Shown here one piece after another: positions 42,926 to 56,194 of a DNA stretch of 64,000 bases. The stretch's first letter is position 1. Every line of letters begins with the position of its first letter. This DNA comes from Chamaelirium japonicum (lineage: Eukaryota; Streptophyta; Magnoliopsida; Liliales; Melanthiaceae), in assembly GCA_947650365.1 (NCBI GenBank), contig OX393550.1, positions 53,952,879 through 54,016,878 on the forward strand, read 5' to 3'. The position numbers were made by a program, and so were the translations under genes. The notes under the pieces are model-generated. The model searched no databases and was not told the origin of the DNA. It was given only the letters and a program-made list of their open reading frames with translations.

Positions 42926-43373
42926 ACGATCCATTCGAATTCATTCGCACGATCCATTCTAATTCATTCGTACGATCCATTCTAATTCATTCATACGATC
43001 CATTCTAATTCATTCGTACGATCCATTCTAATTCATTCGTATATTCCATTCTAATTCATTCGTACGATCTATTCTATTTCATTCGTACGATCCATTCTTA
43101 CTCATTCGTATGATCCATTCTAATTCATTCGGACGAATGTATCCATTCTAATTTATTCGTACAATCCATTCTAATTCATTCGTACGATCCATTCTAATTC
43201 ATTCGTACGATCAATTCTTACTCATTCGTATGATCCATTGTAATTCATTCGTACGATCCATTCTAATTCATTCGTACGATCCATTCTAATTCATTCGTAC
43301 GATCCATTCTAATTCATTCGCACAATCTATTCTAATTCATTCGTATGATCCATTCTAATTCATTCGTACGATC
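42926..43373 (+). repeat. Satellite block 39, forward
   Basis: Opens with CCATTCGAATTCATTCGCACG as after J1 form b. Exits at CGTACGATCCTACGAATTAATT, a decayed J4 form b with TACGGAATG downstream near 43398. Confidence 0.9.
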
Positions 43374-44182
43374 CTACGAATTAATTAGAATGGATCGTAC
43401 GGAATGAATTAGAATGGATTGTATGAATGAATTAGAATGGATACATTCGTGCGAATGAATTAGAATGGATCATACGAATGAGTAAGAATGGATCGTACGA
43501 ATGAAATAGAATGGATTGTATGAATGAATTAGAATGGATCGTACAAATGAATTAGAATGGATCGTACGAATGAATTAGAATGGTTCATACGAATGAGTAA
43601 GAATGGATCGTACAATTGAAATAGAATGGATTGTACGAATGAATTAGAATGGATCGTACGAATGAATTAGAATGGATCGTGTGAAAGAATTAGAATGCAT
43701 TGTATGAATGAATTAGAATGGATCGTATGAATGAATTAGAATGGATCGGGCGAATGAATTAGAATGGATTGTAGGAATGAATTAGAATGGATCGTATGAA
43801 TGAATTAGAATGGATCGTATGAATGAATTAGAATGGATCGTGCGAATGAATTAGAATGGATCGTACGAATGAATTAGAATGGATCGTACGAATGAATTAG
43901 AATGGATCATACGAATGAGTAAGAATGGATCGTACGAATGGATTAGAATAGATTGTGCGAATGAATTAGAATGGATCGTACGAATGAATTAGAATGGATA
44001 CATTCGTGCGAATAAATTAGAATGGATTGTATGAATGAATTAGAATGAATCGTACGAATGAATTTGAATGGATCATACGAATGAATTAGAATAGATTGCG
44101 CGAATGAATTAGAATGGATCGTGCGAATAAAATAGAATGGATACAAATGAATTAGAAAGGATCATACGAATGAATTAGAATG
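43374..44182 (-). repeat. Satellite block 40, inverted
   Basis: Repeats the block 26 and block 31/32 order of variants. Ends abruptly at GAATGACGATCC near 44178-44189, with no palindrome. Confidence 0.89.
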
Positions 44183-45036
44183 ACGATCCATTCTTACTCA
44201 TTCGTATGATCCATTCTAATTTATTCGCACGAATGTATCCATTCTAATTCATTCGTACGTCTAATTCATTCATACGGTCCATTCTAATTCATTCGCACAA
44301 TCCATTCTATTTCATTCGTACGATCAATTCTAATTCATTCGTATGATCCATTCTAATTCATTCGTCCGATCCATTCTAATTTATTCGCACGAATGTATCC
44401 GTTCTAATTCATTCGTACGATCCATTCTAATTCATTCGTACGATCCATTCTAATTCATTCGTAAGATCCATTCTAATTCATTCGTACGATCCATTCTAAT
44501 TCCTTCGTACGATCCATTCTAATTCATTCGTACGATCTATTCTAATTCATTCGCACGATCTGTTCTTATTCATTCGCACAATCCATTCTAATTCATTCGC
44601 ACGAATGTATCCATTCTAATTCTTTCGTACGATCCATTCTAATTGATTCCCACGATCTATTCTAATTTATTCGTAGGATCCATTCTAATTCATTCGCACA
44701 ATCCATTCTAATTCATTCGTACAATCCATTCTAATTCATTCGTATGATCCATTCTAACTCATTCGGTGGATCCATTCTAATTCATTCGTACGATCAATTC
44801 TAATTCATTCCCACGATCCATTCTAATTTATTCGTACGATCCATTCTAATTCATTCGTACGATCTATTCTAATTCATTCGCACGAATGTAACCATTCTAA
44901 TTCATTCATACGATTCATTCTAATTTATTCGTATGAGCTATTCTAATTCATTCGTACGATCCATTCTAATTCATTCGTACGATCCATTGTAATTCATTCA
45001 TACAATCCATTTAGATTTATTCGCACGAATGTATCC
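44183..45036 (+). repeat. Satellite block 41, forward
   Basis: Shares the CGTACGTCTAATTC deletion variant with block 21. Ends abruptly at GTATCCTGAATGAG near 45031-45044, with no palindrome. Confidence 0.89.
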
Positions 45037-46134
45037 TGAATGAGTAAGAATGGATCGTACGAATGAAATAGAATAGATTGTACGAATGAATTGGAATGGA
45101 TTCGTACGAATGAATTAGAATGGATATATTCGTGCGAATGAATTAGAATGGATCGTACCAATGAGTAAGAATGGATCGTACCAATGAAATAGAATGGATT
45201 GTGCGAATGAATTAGAATGGATCATATGAATGAATTAGAAAGGATCGTACGAATTAATTAGAATGGATACATTCGTGCAAATGAATTAGAATGGATTGTA
45301 TGAATGAATTAGAATGGATCGTACGAATAAATTAGAATGGATCATACGAATTAATTAGAATGGATCGTACGAATGAATTAGAATGGATCGTACAAATGAA
45401 TTAGAATGGATACATTCTTGTGAATGAATTAGAATGGATTGTGCGAATGAATAAGAACAAATCGTGCGAATGAATTAGAATGGATCGTACGAATGAATTA
45501 GAATGGATCGTGCGAATGAATTAGAATGGATCGTACGAATGAATTAGAATGGATACATTTGTGCGAATGAATTAGAATGGATCGTACGAATGAATTAGAA
45601 TGGATCGTATGAATGAATTAGAATGGATCGTACGAATAAATTAGAATGGATCGTGCGAATGAATTAGAATGGATCGTACGAATGAATTAGAATGGATCGT
45701 ACGAATGAACTAGAATGGATACATTCGGACGAATGAATTAGAATGGATCGTACGAATGAATTAGAATGGATCATACGAATGAATTAGAATGGATACATTC
45801 GTGCGAATGAATTAGAATGGATTGGACGAATAAATTAGAATGGATCGTACGAATGAATTAGAATGGATCGTACGAATGAATTAGAATGGATCGTACGAAT
45901 AAATTAGAATGGATACATTCGTCCGAATGAATTAGAATGAATCATACGAATGAGTAAGAATGGATCGTACGAATGAAATAGAATAGACTGTACGAATGAA
46001 TTAGAATGGATCCTACGAATGAATTAGAATGGATCGTGTGAAAGAATTAAAATGGATTGTATGAATGAATTAGAATGGATCGTATGAATGAATTAGAATG
46101 GATCGTGCGAATGAATTCGAATGGATCGTACAAA
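45037..46134 (-). repeat. Satellite block 42, inverted
   Basis: Reversed cassette near 45920-45990. With block 43 it forms a long inverted repeat around AAATTC 46132-46137 (decayed J1, form a). Confidence 0.92.
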
Positions 46135-46518
46135 TTCATTCTAATTCATTCATACTATCCATTCTAATTCTTTCACACGATTTATTCTAATTCATTCGTA
46201 GGATCCATTCTAATTCATTGGTACAATCTATTCTATTTCATTCGTACGATCCATTCTTACTCATTCGTATGATCCATTCTAATTCATTCGGACGAATTTA
46301 TCCATTCTAATTTATTCGTACGATCCATTCTAATTCATTCGTACGATCCATTCTAATTCATTCATACGATCCATTCTAATTCATTCGTCCCATCCATTCT
46401 AATTCATTCGCACGAATGTATCCATTTTAATTCATTCGTACGGTCCATTCTAATTCATTCGCACAATCCATTCTATTTCATTCGTACGATCCATTCTTAC
46501 TCATTCGTATGATCCATT
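46135..46518 (+). repeat. Satellite block 43, forward
   Basis: Cassette near 46225-46320 mirrors the one in block 42. Exits at ATCCATTATGGAT 46512-46524 (J3, form a). Confidence 0.92.
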
Positions 46519-47917
46519 ATGGATACATTCGTGCGAATGAATTAGAATGGATCATACGAATGAGTAAGAATGGATCGTACGAATGAAATAGAATGGATTG
46601 TGCGAATGAATTAGAATAGATCGTACGAATGAATTAGAATGGATCGTGTGAAAGAATTAGAATGGATTGTTTGAATGAATTAGAATAGATCGTATGAATG
46701 AATTAGAATGGATCGTACGAATGAATTAGAATGGATCGTACGAATGAACTAGAATGGATACGTACGAATGAATTAGAATGGATCGTATGAATGAATTAGA
46801 ATGGATCGTATGAATGAATTAGAATGGATCGTACGAATGAATTAGAATGGATCGTACGAATGAATTAGAATAGATCGTACGAATGAATTAGAATGGATAC
46901 ATTCGTGCGAATGAATTAGAATGGATACATTCGTGCGAATGAATTAGAATGGATACATTTGTGCGAATGAATTACAATGGATACATTCGTGCGAAAGAAT
47001 TAGAATAGATCGTATGAATAAATTAGAATGGATCCTATGAATGAATTATAATGGATCGTGCGAATGAATTAGAATGGATCGTACGAATGAATTAGAATGG
47101 ATCGTGCTAATGAATTAGAATTGATCGAACGATTGAATTAGAATGGATACATTCGTGCGAATGAATTAGAATGGATCGGACGAATGAATTAGAATGGATC
47201 GTACGAATGAGTAAGAATAGATCGTACGAATGAAATAGAATAGATCGTACGAATGAATTAGAATGGATCGTACAAAGGAATTAGAATGGATCGTACGAAT
47301 GAATTAGAATGGATATATTCGTGCAAATGAATTAGAATGGATATATTCGTGCAAATGAATTAGAATGGATCGTATGAATGTATTAGAATGGATCGTATAA
47401 GTGAATTAGAATGGATCGTACGAATGAATTAGAATGGATCGTATGAATGAATTAGAATGGATATATTCGTGTGAATGAATTAGAATGGATCGTATGAATG
47501 AATTAGAATAGATTTTGTGAATGAATTAGAACTGATCGTACGAATGAATTAGAATGGATACATTCGTGCGAATGAATTAGAATGGATTGTATGAATGAAT
47601 TAGAATGGATCATACGAATGAATTAGAATGGATCGTATGAGTGAATTAGAATGGATAGTGCGAATGAATTAGAATCGATCGTACGAATGAATTAGAATGG
47701 ATCGTACGAATGAATTAGAATGGATCATACAAATGAGTAAGAATGGATCGTACGAATGAATTAGAATGGATCGTACGAATGAATTAGAATAGATTGTACG
47801 AATAAATTAGAACGGATACATTCGTCCGAATGAATTAGAATGAGACATACGAATGAGTAAGAATGGATCGTACGAATGAAATAGAATAGATTGTACGAAT
47901 GAATTAGAATGGATCCT
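46519..47917 (-). repeat. Satellite block 44, inverted
   Basis: Reversed dyad module near 47100 and reversed cassette near 47822-47905. Exits at GGATCCTAGTACGATCC near 47911-47927. Confidence 0.9.
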
Positions 47918-48012
47918 AGTACGATCCATTCTAATTCATTCGTACGATCCATTCTAATTCATTCATACAATCCATTCTAATTCTTTCACATGATCCATTC
48001 TAATTCATTCGT
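47918..48012 (+). repeat. Satellite block 45, forward, about four units
   Basis: The shortest forward block inside the array. Exits at ATTCGTACGAA 48007-48017. Confidence 0.88.
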
Positions 48013-48478
48013 ACGAAGGAATTACAATGGATCGTACGAATGAATTAGAATGGATCGTGTGAAAGAATTAGAATGGATTGTATGAATGAATTAGAATAGA
48101 TCGTATGAATGAATTAGAATGGATCGTATGAATGAATTAGAATGGATCATACGAATGAATTAGAATGGATCGTACGAATGAATTAGAATGGATACATTCA
48201 TGCGAATGAATTAGAATGGATACATTCGTGCAAAAGAATTAGAATAGATCGTATGAATGAATTAAAATGGATCCTATGAATGAATTAGAATGGATCGTGT
48301 GAATGAATTAGAATGGATCGTACGAATGAATTAGAATGGATCGTGCTAATGAATTAGAATTGATCGAACGAATGAATTAGCATGGATCGTGCTAATGAAT
48401 TAGAATGGAACGTACGAATGAATTAGAATGGATCATGTGAAAGAATTAGAATGGATTGTATGAATGAATTAGAATAAA
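48013..48478 (-). repeat. Satellite block 46, inverted
   Basis: Reversed dyad module near 48340-48400. Exits at AAATTT 48476-48481, a decayed J1 form b. Confidence 0.9.
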
Positions 48479-49189
48479 TTTGTACGATCCATTCGAATTC
48501 ATTCGCACGATCCATTCTAATTCATTCGTACGATCCATTCTAATTCATTCGTACGTTCCATTCTAATTCATTCGCACAAATGTATCCATTCTAATTCATT
48601 CGTACGATCCATTCTAATTCATTCGCACGATCTATTCTAATTCATTCGTACGATCGATTCTAATTCATTAGCACGATCCATGCTAATTCATTTGTTCAAT
48701 CGATTCTAATTTATTAGCACGATCCATTCTAATTCATTCGTACGATCCATTCTAATTCATTCGCACAAATATATCCATTCTAATTCATTCGTACGATCCA
48801 TTCTAATTCATTCGCACGATCCATTGTAATTCATTCGTACGATCCATTCTAATTCTTTCACACGATCCATTCTAATTCATTCGTACGATCCATTCTAATT
48901 CATTCGCACGATCCATTCTAATTCATTCATAGGATCCATTCTAATTCATTCGTACGATCTATTCTAATTCTTTCACACGAATGTATCCATTCTAATTCAT
49001 TCGCACGAATGTATCCATTCTAATTCATTCGTATGATCCTTTCTAATTCATTCGTACGATCTATTCTAATTTATTCGTACGATCCATTCTAATTTATTCA
49101 TACGATCTATTCTAATTCATTCATACAATCCATTCTAATTCTTTCACACGATCCATTCTAATTCATTCGTATGATCCATTCTAATTCAC
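48479..49189 (+). repeat. Satellite block 47, forward
   Basis: Opens with the J1 form b signature. Carries a diverged dyad module near 48668-48720. Exits at CTAATTCACGAATGAG near 49180-49195. Confidence 0.89.
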
Positions 49190-49348
49190 GAATGAGTAAG
49201 AATGGATCGTACGAATGAAATAGAATGGATTGTGTGAATGAATTAGAATGGACCGTACGAATGAATTAGACGTACGAATGAATTAGAATGGATACATTCA
49301 TGCGAATAAATTAGAATAGATCATACGAATGAGTAAGAATGGATCGTC
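49190..49348 (-). repeat. Satellite block 48, inverted, very short
   Basis: About 159 bp, with a deletion scar (GAATTAGACGTACG near 49263). Exits at GGATCGTCATTCTAATTC with no palindrome. Confidence 0.87.
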
Positions 49349-51874
49349 ATTCTAATTCATTCGTATGATCCATTCTAATTCATTTGTATCCATTCTATTT
49401 CATTCGCACGATCCATTCTAATTCATTCGCGCAATCTATTCTAATTCATTTGTACGATCCATTCTAATTCATTCGTAGAATCTATTCTATTTCATTGGTA
49501 CGATCCATTCTTACTTATTCATATGATCCATTCTAATTCATTCGGACGAATGTATCCATTCTAATTTATTCGTACGATCCATTCTAATTCATTCGTACGA
49601 TCCATTCCAATTCATTCGCTCGAACGTATCCATTCTAATCCATTCGTACGATCCATTCTAATCCATTCGTACGATCCATTCTAATTCATTCGCATGAATG
49701 TTACCATTCCAATTCATTCATTTGATCCATTCTAATTCATTCGTACGATCCATTCTAATTCATTAGCACGATCCGTGCTAATTCATTCGTTCGATCAATT
49801 CTAATTCATTAGCACGATCCATTCTAATTCATTCGTACGATCCATTCTAATTCATTCGCACGATCCATTCTAATTCATTCATAGGATCCATTCTAATTCA
49901 TTCATACGATCTATTCTAATTCTTTCGCACGAATGTATCCATTCTAATTCATTCGCACGAATGTATCCATTCTAATTCATTCGTACGATCTATTCTAATT
50001 CATTCGCACGATCCATTCTAATTCATTCGTACGATCAATTCTAATTCATTCGCACGAATGTATCCATTCTAATTCATTCGTACGACCCATTCTAATTCAT
50101 TCATAGGATCCATTCTAATTCATTCATACAATCCATTCTAATTCATTCGCACGAATGTATCCATTCTAATTCATTCGTACGATCAGTTCTAATTCATTCA
50201 CAAAATCTATTCTAATTCATTCATACGATCCATTCTAATTCATTCACACGAATGTATCCATTCTAATTCATTCATACGATCCATTCTAATTCATTCGTAC
50301 GATCCATTCTAATTCACTCATACGATCCATTCTAATACATTCATACGATCCATTCTAATTCATTTGCACGAATATATCCATTCTAATTCATTCGTACGAT
50401 CCATTCTAATTCCTTCGTACGATCCATTCTAATTCATTCGTATGATCTATTCTAATTCATTCGTACGATCTATTCTAATTCATTCGTACGATCCATTCTA
50501 ATTCATTCGTACGATCCATTCTAATTCATTCGTACGATCTTTTCTATTTCATTCGTACGATCCATTCTTACTCATTCGTACGATCCATTCTAATTCATTC
50601 GTCCGATCCATTCTAATTCATTCGCACGAATGTATCCATTCTAATTCATTCGTTCGGTCAATTCTAATTCATTAGCACGATCCATTCTAATTCATTCATA
50701 CGATCCATTCTAATTCATTCGCACGATCCATTCTAATTCATTCATAGGATCCATTCTAATTCATTCGTACGATCCATTCTAATTCATTCGTACGATCCAT
50801 TCTAATTCATTCGCACAATCCATTCTATTTCATTCGTACGATCCATTCTTACTCATTGGTACGATCCATTCTAATTCATTCGCACGAATGTATCCATTCT
50901 AATTCATTCGTACGAATCCATTCTAATTCATTCGTATAATCTATTCTATTTCATTCGTACGATCCATTCTTACTCATTCGTATGATCCATTCTAATTCAT
51001 TCAGACGAATGTATCCATTCTAATTTATTCGTACGATCCATTCTAATTCATTCGTACGATCCATTCTAATTCATTCGTACGATCCATTCTAATTCATTCG
51101 CACGAATGTATCCATTCTAATTCATTCGTACGATCCATTCTAATTCATTCGTACGATCCATTCTAATTCATTCGTACGATCCATTCTAATTGATTCGTAC
51201 GATCCATTCTAATTCATTCGTACGTTCCATTCTAATTCATTCGTACGATCCATTCTAATTCATTCGCACGAATGTATTCATTCTAATTCATTCGTAAAAT
51301 CCATTCTATTTCATTCGTACGATCCATTCTTACTCATTCGTATGATCCATTCTAATTCATTCGTATGATCCATTCTAATTCATTCGTACGATCCATTCTA
51401 ATTCATTCGTACGATCCATTCTAATTCATTCGCACGATCAATTCTAATTCATTCATACGATCCATTCTAATTCATTCATACGATCCAATCTAATTAATTC
51501 CTACAATCCTTTCTAATTCATTCGCCCGATCCATTCTAATTCATTCATACGATCCATTCTATTCGAATGGATCATGCGATCCATTCGAATTCATTCGCAC
51601 GATCCATTCTAATTCATTCATACGATCCATTCTAATTCATTCATACAATGCATTCTAATTCCTTCACACGATCCATTCTAATTCATTCGTACGATCCATT
51701 CTAATTCATTCGTACAATCCATTCTATTTCATTTGTACGATCCATTCTTACTCATTCATATGATCCATTCTAATTCATTCGTACGATCCATTCTAATTCC
51801 TTCGTACGATCCATTCTAATTCATTCGTACGATCCATTCTAATTCATTCGTACAATCTATTCTAATTCATTTGT
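49349..51874 (+). repeat. Satellite block 49, forward
   Basis: The first part matches block 37; from about 50.1 kb it is the forward part of the first 3.2-kb higher-order copy. Hairpin at 51561-51590. Exits at CATTTGTACGAATG 51868-51881 (J2, form b). Confidence 0.92.
51561..51590 (+). repeat. 30-nt hairpin element
   Basis: Perfect arms, ATGC loop; first copy of the 3.2-kb repeat. Confidence 0.9.
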
Positions 51875-52985
51875 ACGAATGGATACATTCGTGTGAATGA
51901 ATTAGAATGGATCGTACGAATGAGTAAGAATGGATCGTACGAATGAAATAGAATGGATTGCACGAATGAATTAGAATGGATCGTACGAATGAATTAGAAT
52001 GGATCGTGTGAAAGAATTAGAATGTATTGTATGAATGAATTAGAATGGATCGTACGAATGAATTAGAATGGATCGTACGAAGGAATTAGAATGGATCGTA
52101 CGAAGGAATTAGAATGGATCGTATGAATGAATTAGAATAGATTGTACGAATGAATTAGAATGGATCTTACGAAGGAATTAGAATGGATCGTACGAATGAA
52201 TTAGAATGGATATATTCGTGCAAATGAATTAGAATGGATCGTATGAATGTATTAGAATGGATCGTATGAGTTAATTAGAATGGATCGTACGAATGAATTA
52301 GAATGGATCGTATGAATGAATTAGAATGGATACATTCGTGTGAATGAATTAGAATGGATCGTATGAATGAATTAGAATAGATTTTGTGAATGAATTAGAA
52401 CTGATCGTACGAATGAATTAGAATGGATACATTCGTGCGAATGAATTAGAATGGATTGTATGAATGAATTAGAATGGATCGTACGAATGAACTAGAATGG
52501 ATACATTCGTGCGAATGAATTAGAAAGGATCGTACGAATGAATTAGAATGGATCGTACGAATGAATTAGAATGGATCTTACGAATGAATTAGAATGGATC
52601 GTACGAATGAATTAGAATGGATCATACAAATGAATTAGAATGGATACATTCGTGCGAATTAATTAGAATGGATCGGACGAATGAATTGGAATGGATCGTA
52701 CTAATGAATTAGAATGGATCGTACGTATGAATTAGAATGGATCATACGAATAAATTAGAATGGATACATTCGTCCGAATGAATTAGAATGGATCATACGA
52801 ATGAGTAAGAATGGAACATACGAATGAAATAGAATAGATTGTACGAATGAATTAGAATGGATCCTACGAATGAATTAGAATGGTTCGTGTGAAAGAATTA
52901 CAATGGATTGTATGAATGAATTAGAATGGATCGTATCAATGAATTAGAATGGATCGTGCGAATGAATTCGAATGGATCGTACGAA
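51875..52985 (-). repeat. Satellite block 50, inverted
   Basis: Inverted part of the first 3.2-kb copy. Exits at GAATTC 52983-52988 (J1, form a). Confidence 0.93.
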
Positions 52986-55083
52986 TTCATTCTAATTCAT
53001 TCATACAATCCATTTTAAATCTTTCACACGATCCATTCTAATTCATTCGTACGTTCCATTCTAATTCATTAGCACGATCCATGCTAATTCATTCATTCGA
53101 TCAATTCTAATTCATTAGCACGATCCATTCTAATTCATTCGTACGATCCATTCTAATTTTCTCGCACGATCCATTCTAATTCATTCATAGGAACCATTCT
53201 AATTCATTCATACAATCCATTCTAATTCATCTGCACGAATGTATTCATTCTAATTCATTCGTACGATCAGTTCTAATTCATTCACAAAATCTATTCTAAT
53301 TCATTCATACGATCCATTCTAATTCATTCACACGAATGTATCCATTCTAATTCATTCATACGATCCATTCTAATTCATTCGTACGATCCATTCTAATTCA
53401 CTCATACGATCTATTCTAATACATTCATACGATCCATTCTAATTCATTTGCACGAATATATCCATTCTAATTCATTCGTACGATCCATTCTAATTCCTTC
53501 GTACGATCAGTTCTAATTCATTCACAAAATCTATTCTAATTCATTCATACGATCCATTCTAATTCATTCACACGAATGTATCCATTCTAATTCATTCATA
53601 CGATCCATTCTAATTCATTCGTACGATCCATTCTAATTCACTCATACGATCCATTCTAATACATTCATACGATCCATTCTAATTCATTTGCACGAATATA
53701 TCCATTCTAATTCATTCGTACGATCCATTCTAATTCTTTCGTACGATCCATTCTAATTCATTCGTACGATCTATTCTATTTTATTCGTACGATCCATTCT
53801 TACTCATTCGTATGATCCATTCTAATTCATTCGTCCGATCCATTCTAATTCATTCGCACGAATGTATCCATTCTAATTCATTCGTTCGGTCAATTCTAAT
53901 TCATTAGCACGATCCATTCTAATTCATTCATACGATCCATTCTAATTCATTCGCACGATCCATTCTAATTCATTCATACGATCCATTCTAACTCATTCGT
54001 ACGATCCATTCTAATTCATTCGTACGATCCATTCTAATTCATTCGCACAATCCATTCTATTTCATTCGTACGATCCATTCTTACTCATTGGTACGATCCA
54101 TTCTAATTCATTCGCACGAATGTATCCATTCTAATTCATTCGTACGAATCCATTCTAATTCATTCGTATAATCTATTCTATTTCGTTCGTACGATCCATT
54201 CTTACTCATTCATATGATCCATTCTAATTCATTCAGACGAATGTATCCATTCTAATTTATTCGTACGATCCATTCTAATTCATTCGTACGATCCATTCTA
54301 ATTCATTCGTACGATCCATTCTAATTCATTCGCACGAATGTATCCATTCTAATTCATTCGTACGATCCATTCTAATTCATTCGTACGATCCATTCTATTT
54401 CATTCGTACAATCCATTCTAATTGATTCGTACGATCCATTCTAATTCATTCGTACGATCCATTCTAATTCATTCGTATGATCCATTCTAATTCATTCGCA
54501 CGAATGTATCCATTCTAATTCATTCGTACAATCTATTCTATTTCATTCGTACGATCCATTCTTACTCATTCGTATGATCCATTCTAATTCATTCGTATGA
54601 TCCATTCTAATTCATTCGTACGATCCATTCTAATTCATTCGCACGATCCATTCTAATTCATTCATACGATCCATTCTAATTCATTCATACGATCCATTCT
54701 AATTAATTCCGACAATCCTTTCTAATTCATTCGCCCGATCCATTCTAATTCATTCATACGATCCATTCTATTCGAATGGATCATGCGATCCATTCGAATT
54801 CATTCGCACGATCCATTCTAATTCATTCATACGATCCATTCTAATTCATTCATACAATGCATTCTAATTCTTTCACACGATCCATTCTAATTCATTCGTA
54901 CGATCCATTCTAATTCATTCGTAGAATCCATTCTATTTCATTTGTACGAACCATTCTTACTCATTCGTATGATCCATTCTAATTCATTCGTACGATCCAT
55001 TCTAATTCCTTCGTACGATCCATTCTAATTCATTCGTACGATCCATTCTAATTCATTCGTACAATCTATTCTAATTCATTTGT
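52986..55083 (+). repeat. Satellite block 51, forward
   Basis: Forward part of the second 3.2-kb copy, with an extra 240-bp tandem duplication at about 53261-53740. Hairpin at 54770-54799. Exits at CATTTGTACGAATG 55077-55090, exactly 3209 bp after its counterpart. Confidence 0.93.
54770..54799 (+). repeat. 30-nt hairpin element
   Basis: Perfect arms, ATGC loop; 3209 bp after the previous one. Confidence 0.9.
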
Positions 55084-56194
55084 ACGAATGGATACATTCG
55101 TGTGAATGAATTAGAATAGATCGTACGAATGAGTAAGAATTGATCGTACGAATGAAATAGAATGGATTGCACGAATGAATTAGAATGGATCGTACGAATG
55201 AATTAGAATGGATCGTGTGAAAGAATTAGAATGGATTGTATGAATGAATTAGAATGGATCGTACGAATGAATTAGAATGGATCGTACGAAGGAATTAGAA
55301 TGGATCGTACGAATGAATTAGAATGGATCGTACGAATGAATTAGAATAGATTGTACGAATGAATTAGAATGGATCGTACGAAGGAATTAGAATGGATCGT
55401 ACGAATGAATTAGAATGGATATATTCGTGCAAATGAATTAGAATGGATCGTATGAATGTATTAGAATGGATCGTATGAGTGAATTAGAATGGATCGTACG
55501 AATGAATTAGAATGGATCGTATGAATGAATTAGAATGGATACATTCGTGTGAATGAATTTGAATGGATCGTATGAATGAATTAGAATAGATTTTGTGAAT
55601 GAATTAGAACTGATCGTACGAATGAATTAGAATGGATACATTCGTGCGAATGAATTAGAATGGATTGTATGAATGAATTAGAATGGATCGTACGAATGAA
55701 CTAGAATGGATACATTCGTGCGAATGAATTAGAATGGATCGTACGAATGAATTAGAATGGATCGTACGAATGAATTAGAATGGATCTTACGAATGAATTA
55801 GAATGGATCGTACGAATGAATTAGAATGGATCGTACGAATGAATTAGAATGGATACATTCGTGCGAATTAATTAGAATGGATCGGACGAATGAATTGGAA
55901 TGGATCGTACGAATGAATTAGAATGGATCGTACGAATGAATTAGAATGGATCGTACGAATAAATTAGAATGGATACATTCGTCCGAATGAATTAGAATGG
56001 ATCATACGAATGAGTAAGAATGGAACGTACGAATGAAATAGAATAGATTGTACGAATGAATTAGAATGGATCCTATGAATGAATTAGAATGGATCGTGTG
56101 AAAGAATTACAATGGATTGTATGAATGAATTAGAATGGATCGTATGAATGAATTAGAATGGATCGAGCGAATGAATTCGAATGGATCGTACGAA
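55084..56194 (-). repeat. Satellite block 52, inverted
   Basis: Same length as block 50 and same variant order. Exits at GAATTC 56192-56197 (J1, form a). Confidence 0.93.

Larger units (their letters stand above)
50097..52985. repeat. Higher-order repeat B, copy 1
   Basis: Anchors: CGATCAGTTC near 50181, hairpin 51561, boundary 51868, GAATTC 52983. The hairpin-to-GAATTC distance is 1422 bp, identical in copy 2. Confidence 0.85.
52986..56194. repeat. Higher-order repeat B, copy 2
   Basis: Hairpin, F-to-R boundary and GAATTC all lie 3209 bp after those of copy 1. Contains the extra 240-bp duplication at 53.26-53.74 kb. Confidence 0.88.

Noticed and set aside
43943..44146. 67-codon open frame on the - strand, the longest seen
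   Set aside because: Only satellite units; a few substitutions remove stops. The orientation follows the block, not a gene.
47761..47952. 63-codon open frame on the - strand
   Set aside because: It crosses the inverted-to-forward boundary near 47917, so one end is read from the opposite direction of the repeat. A protein would not be built that way.
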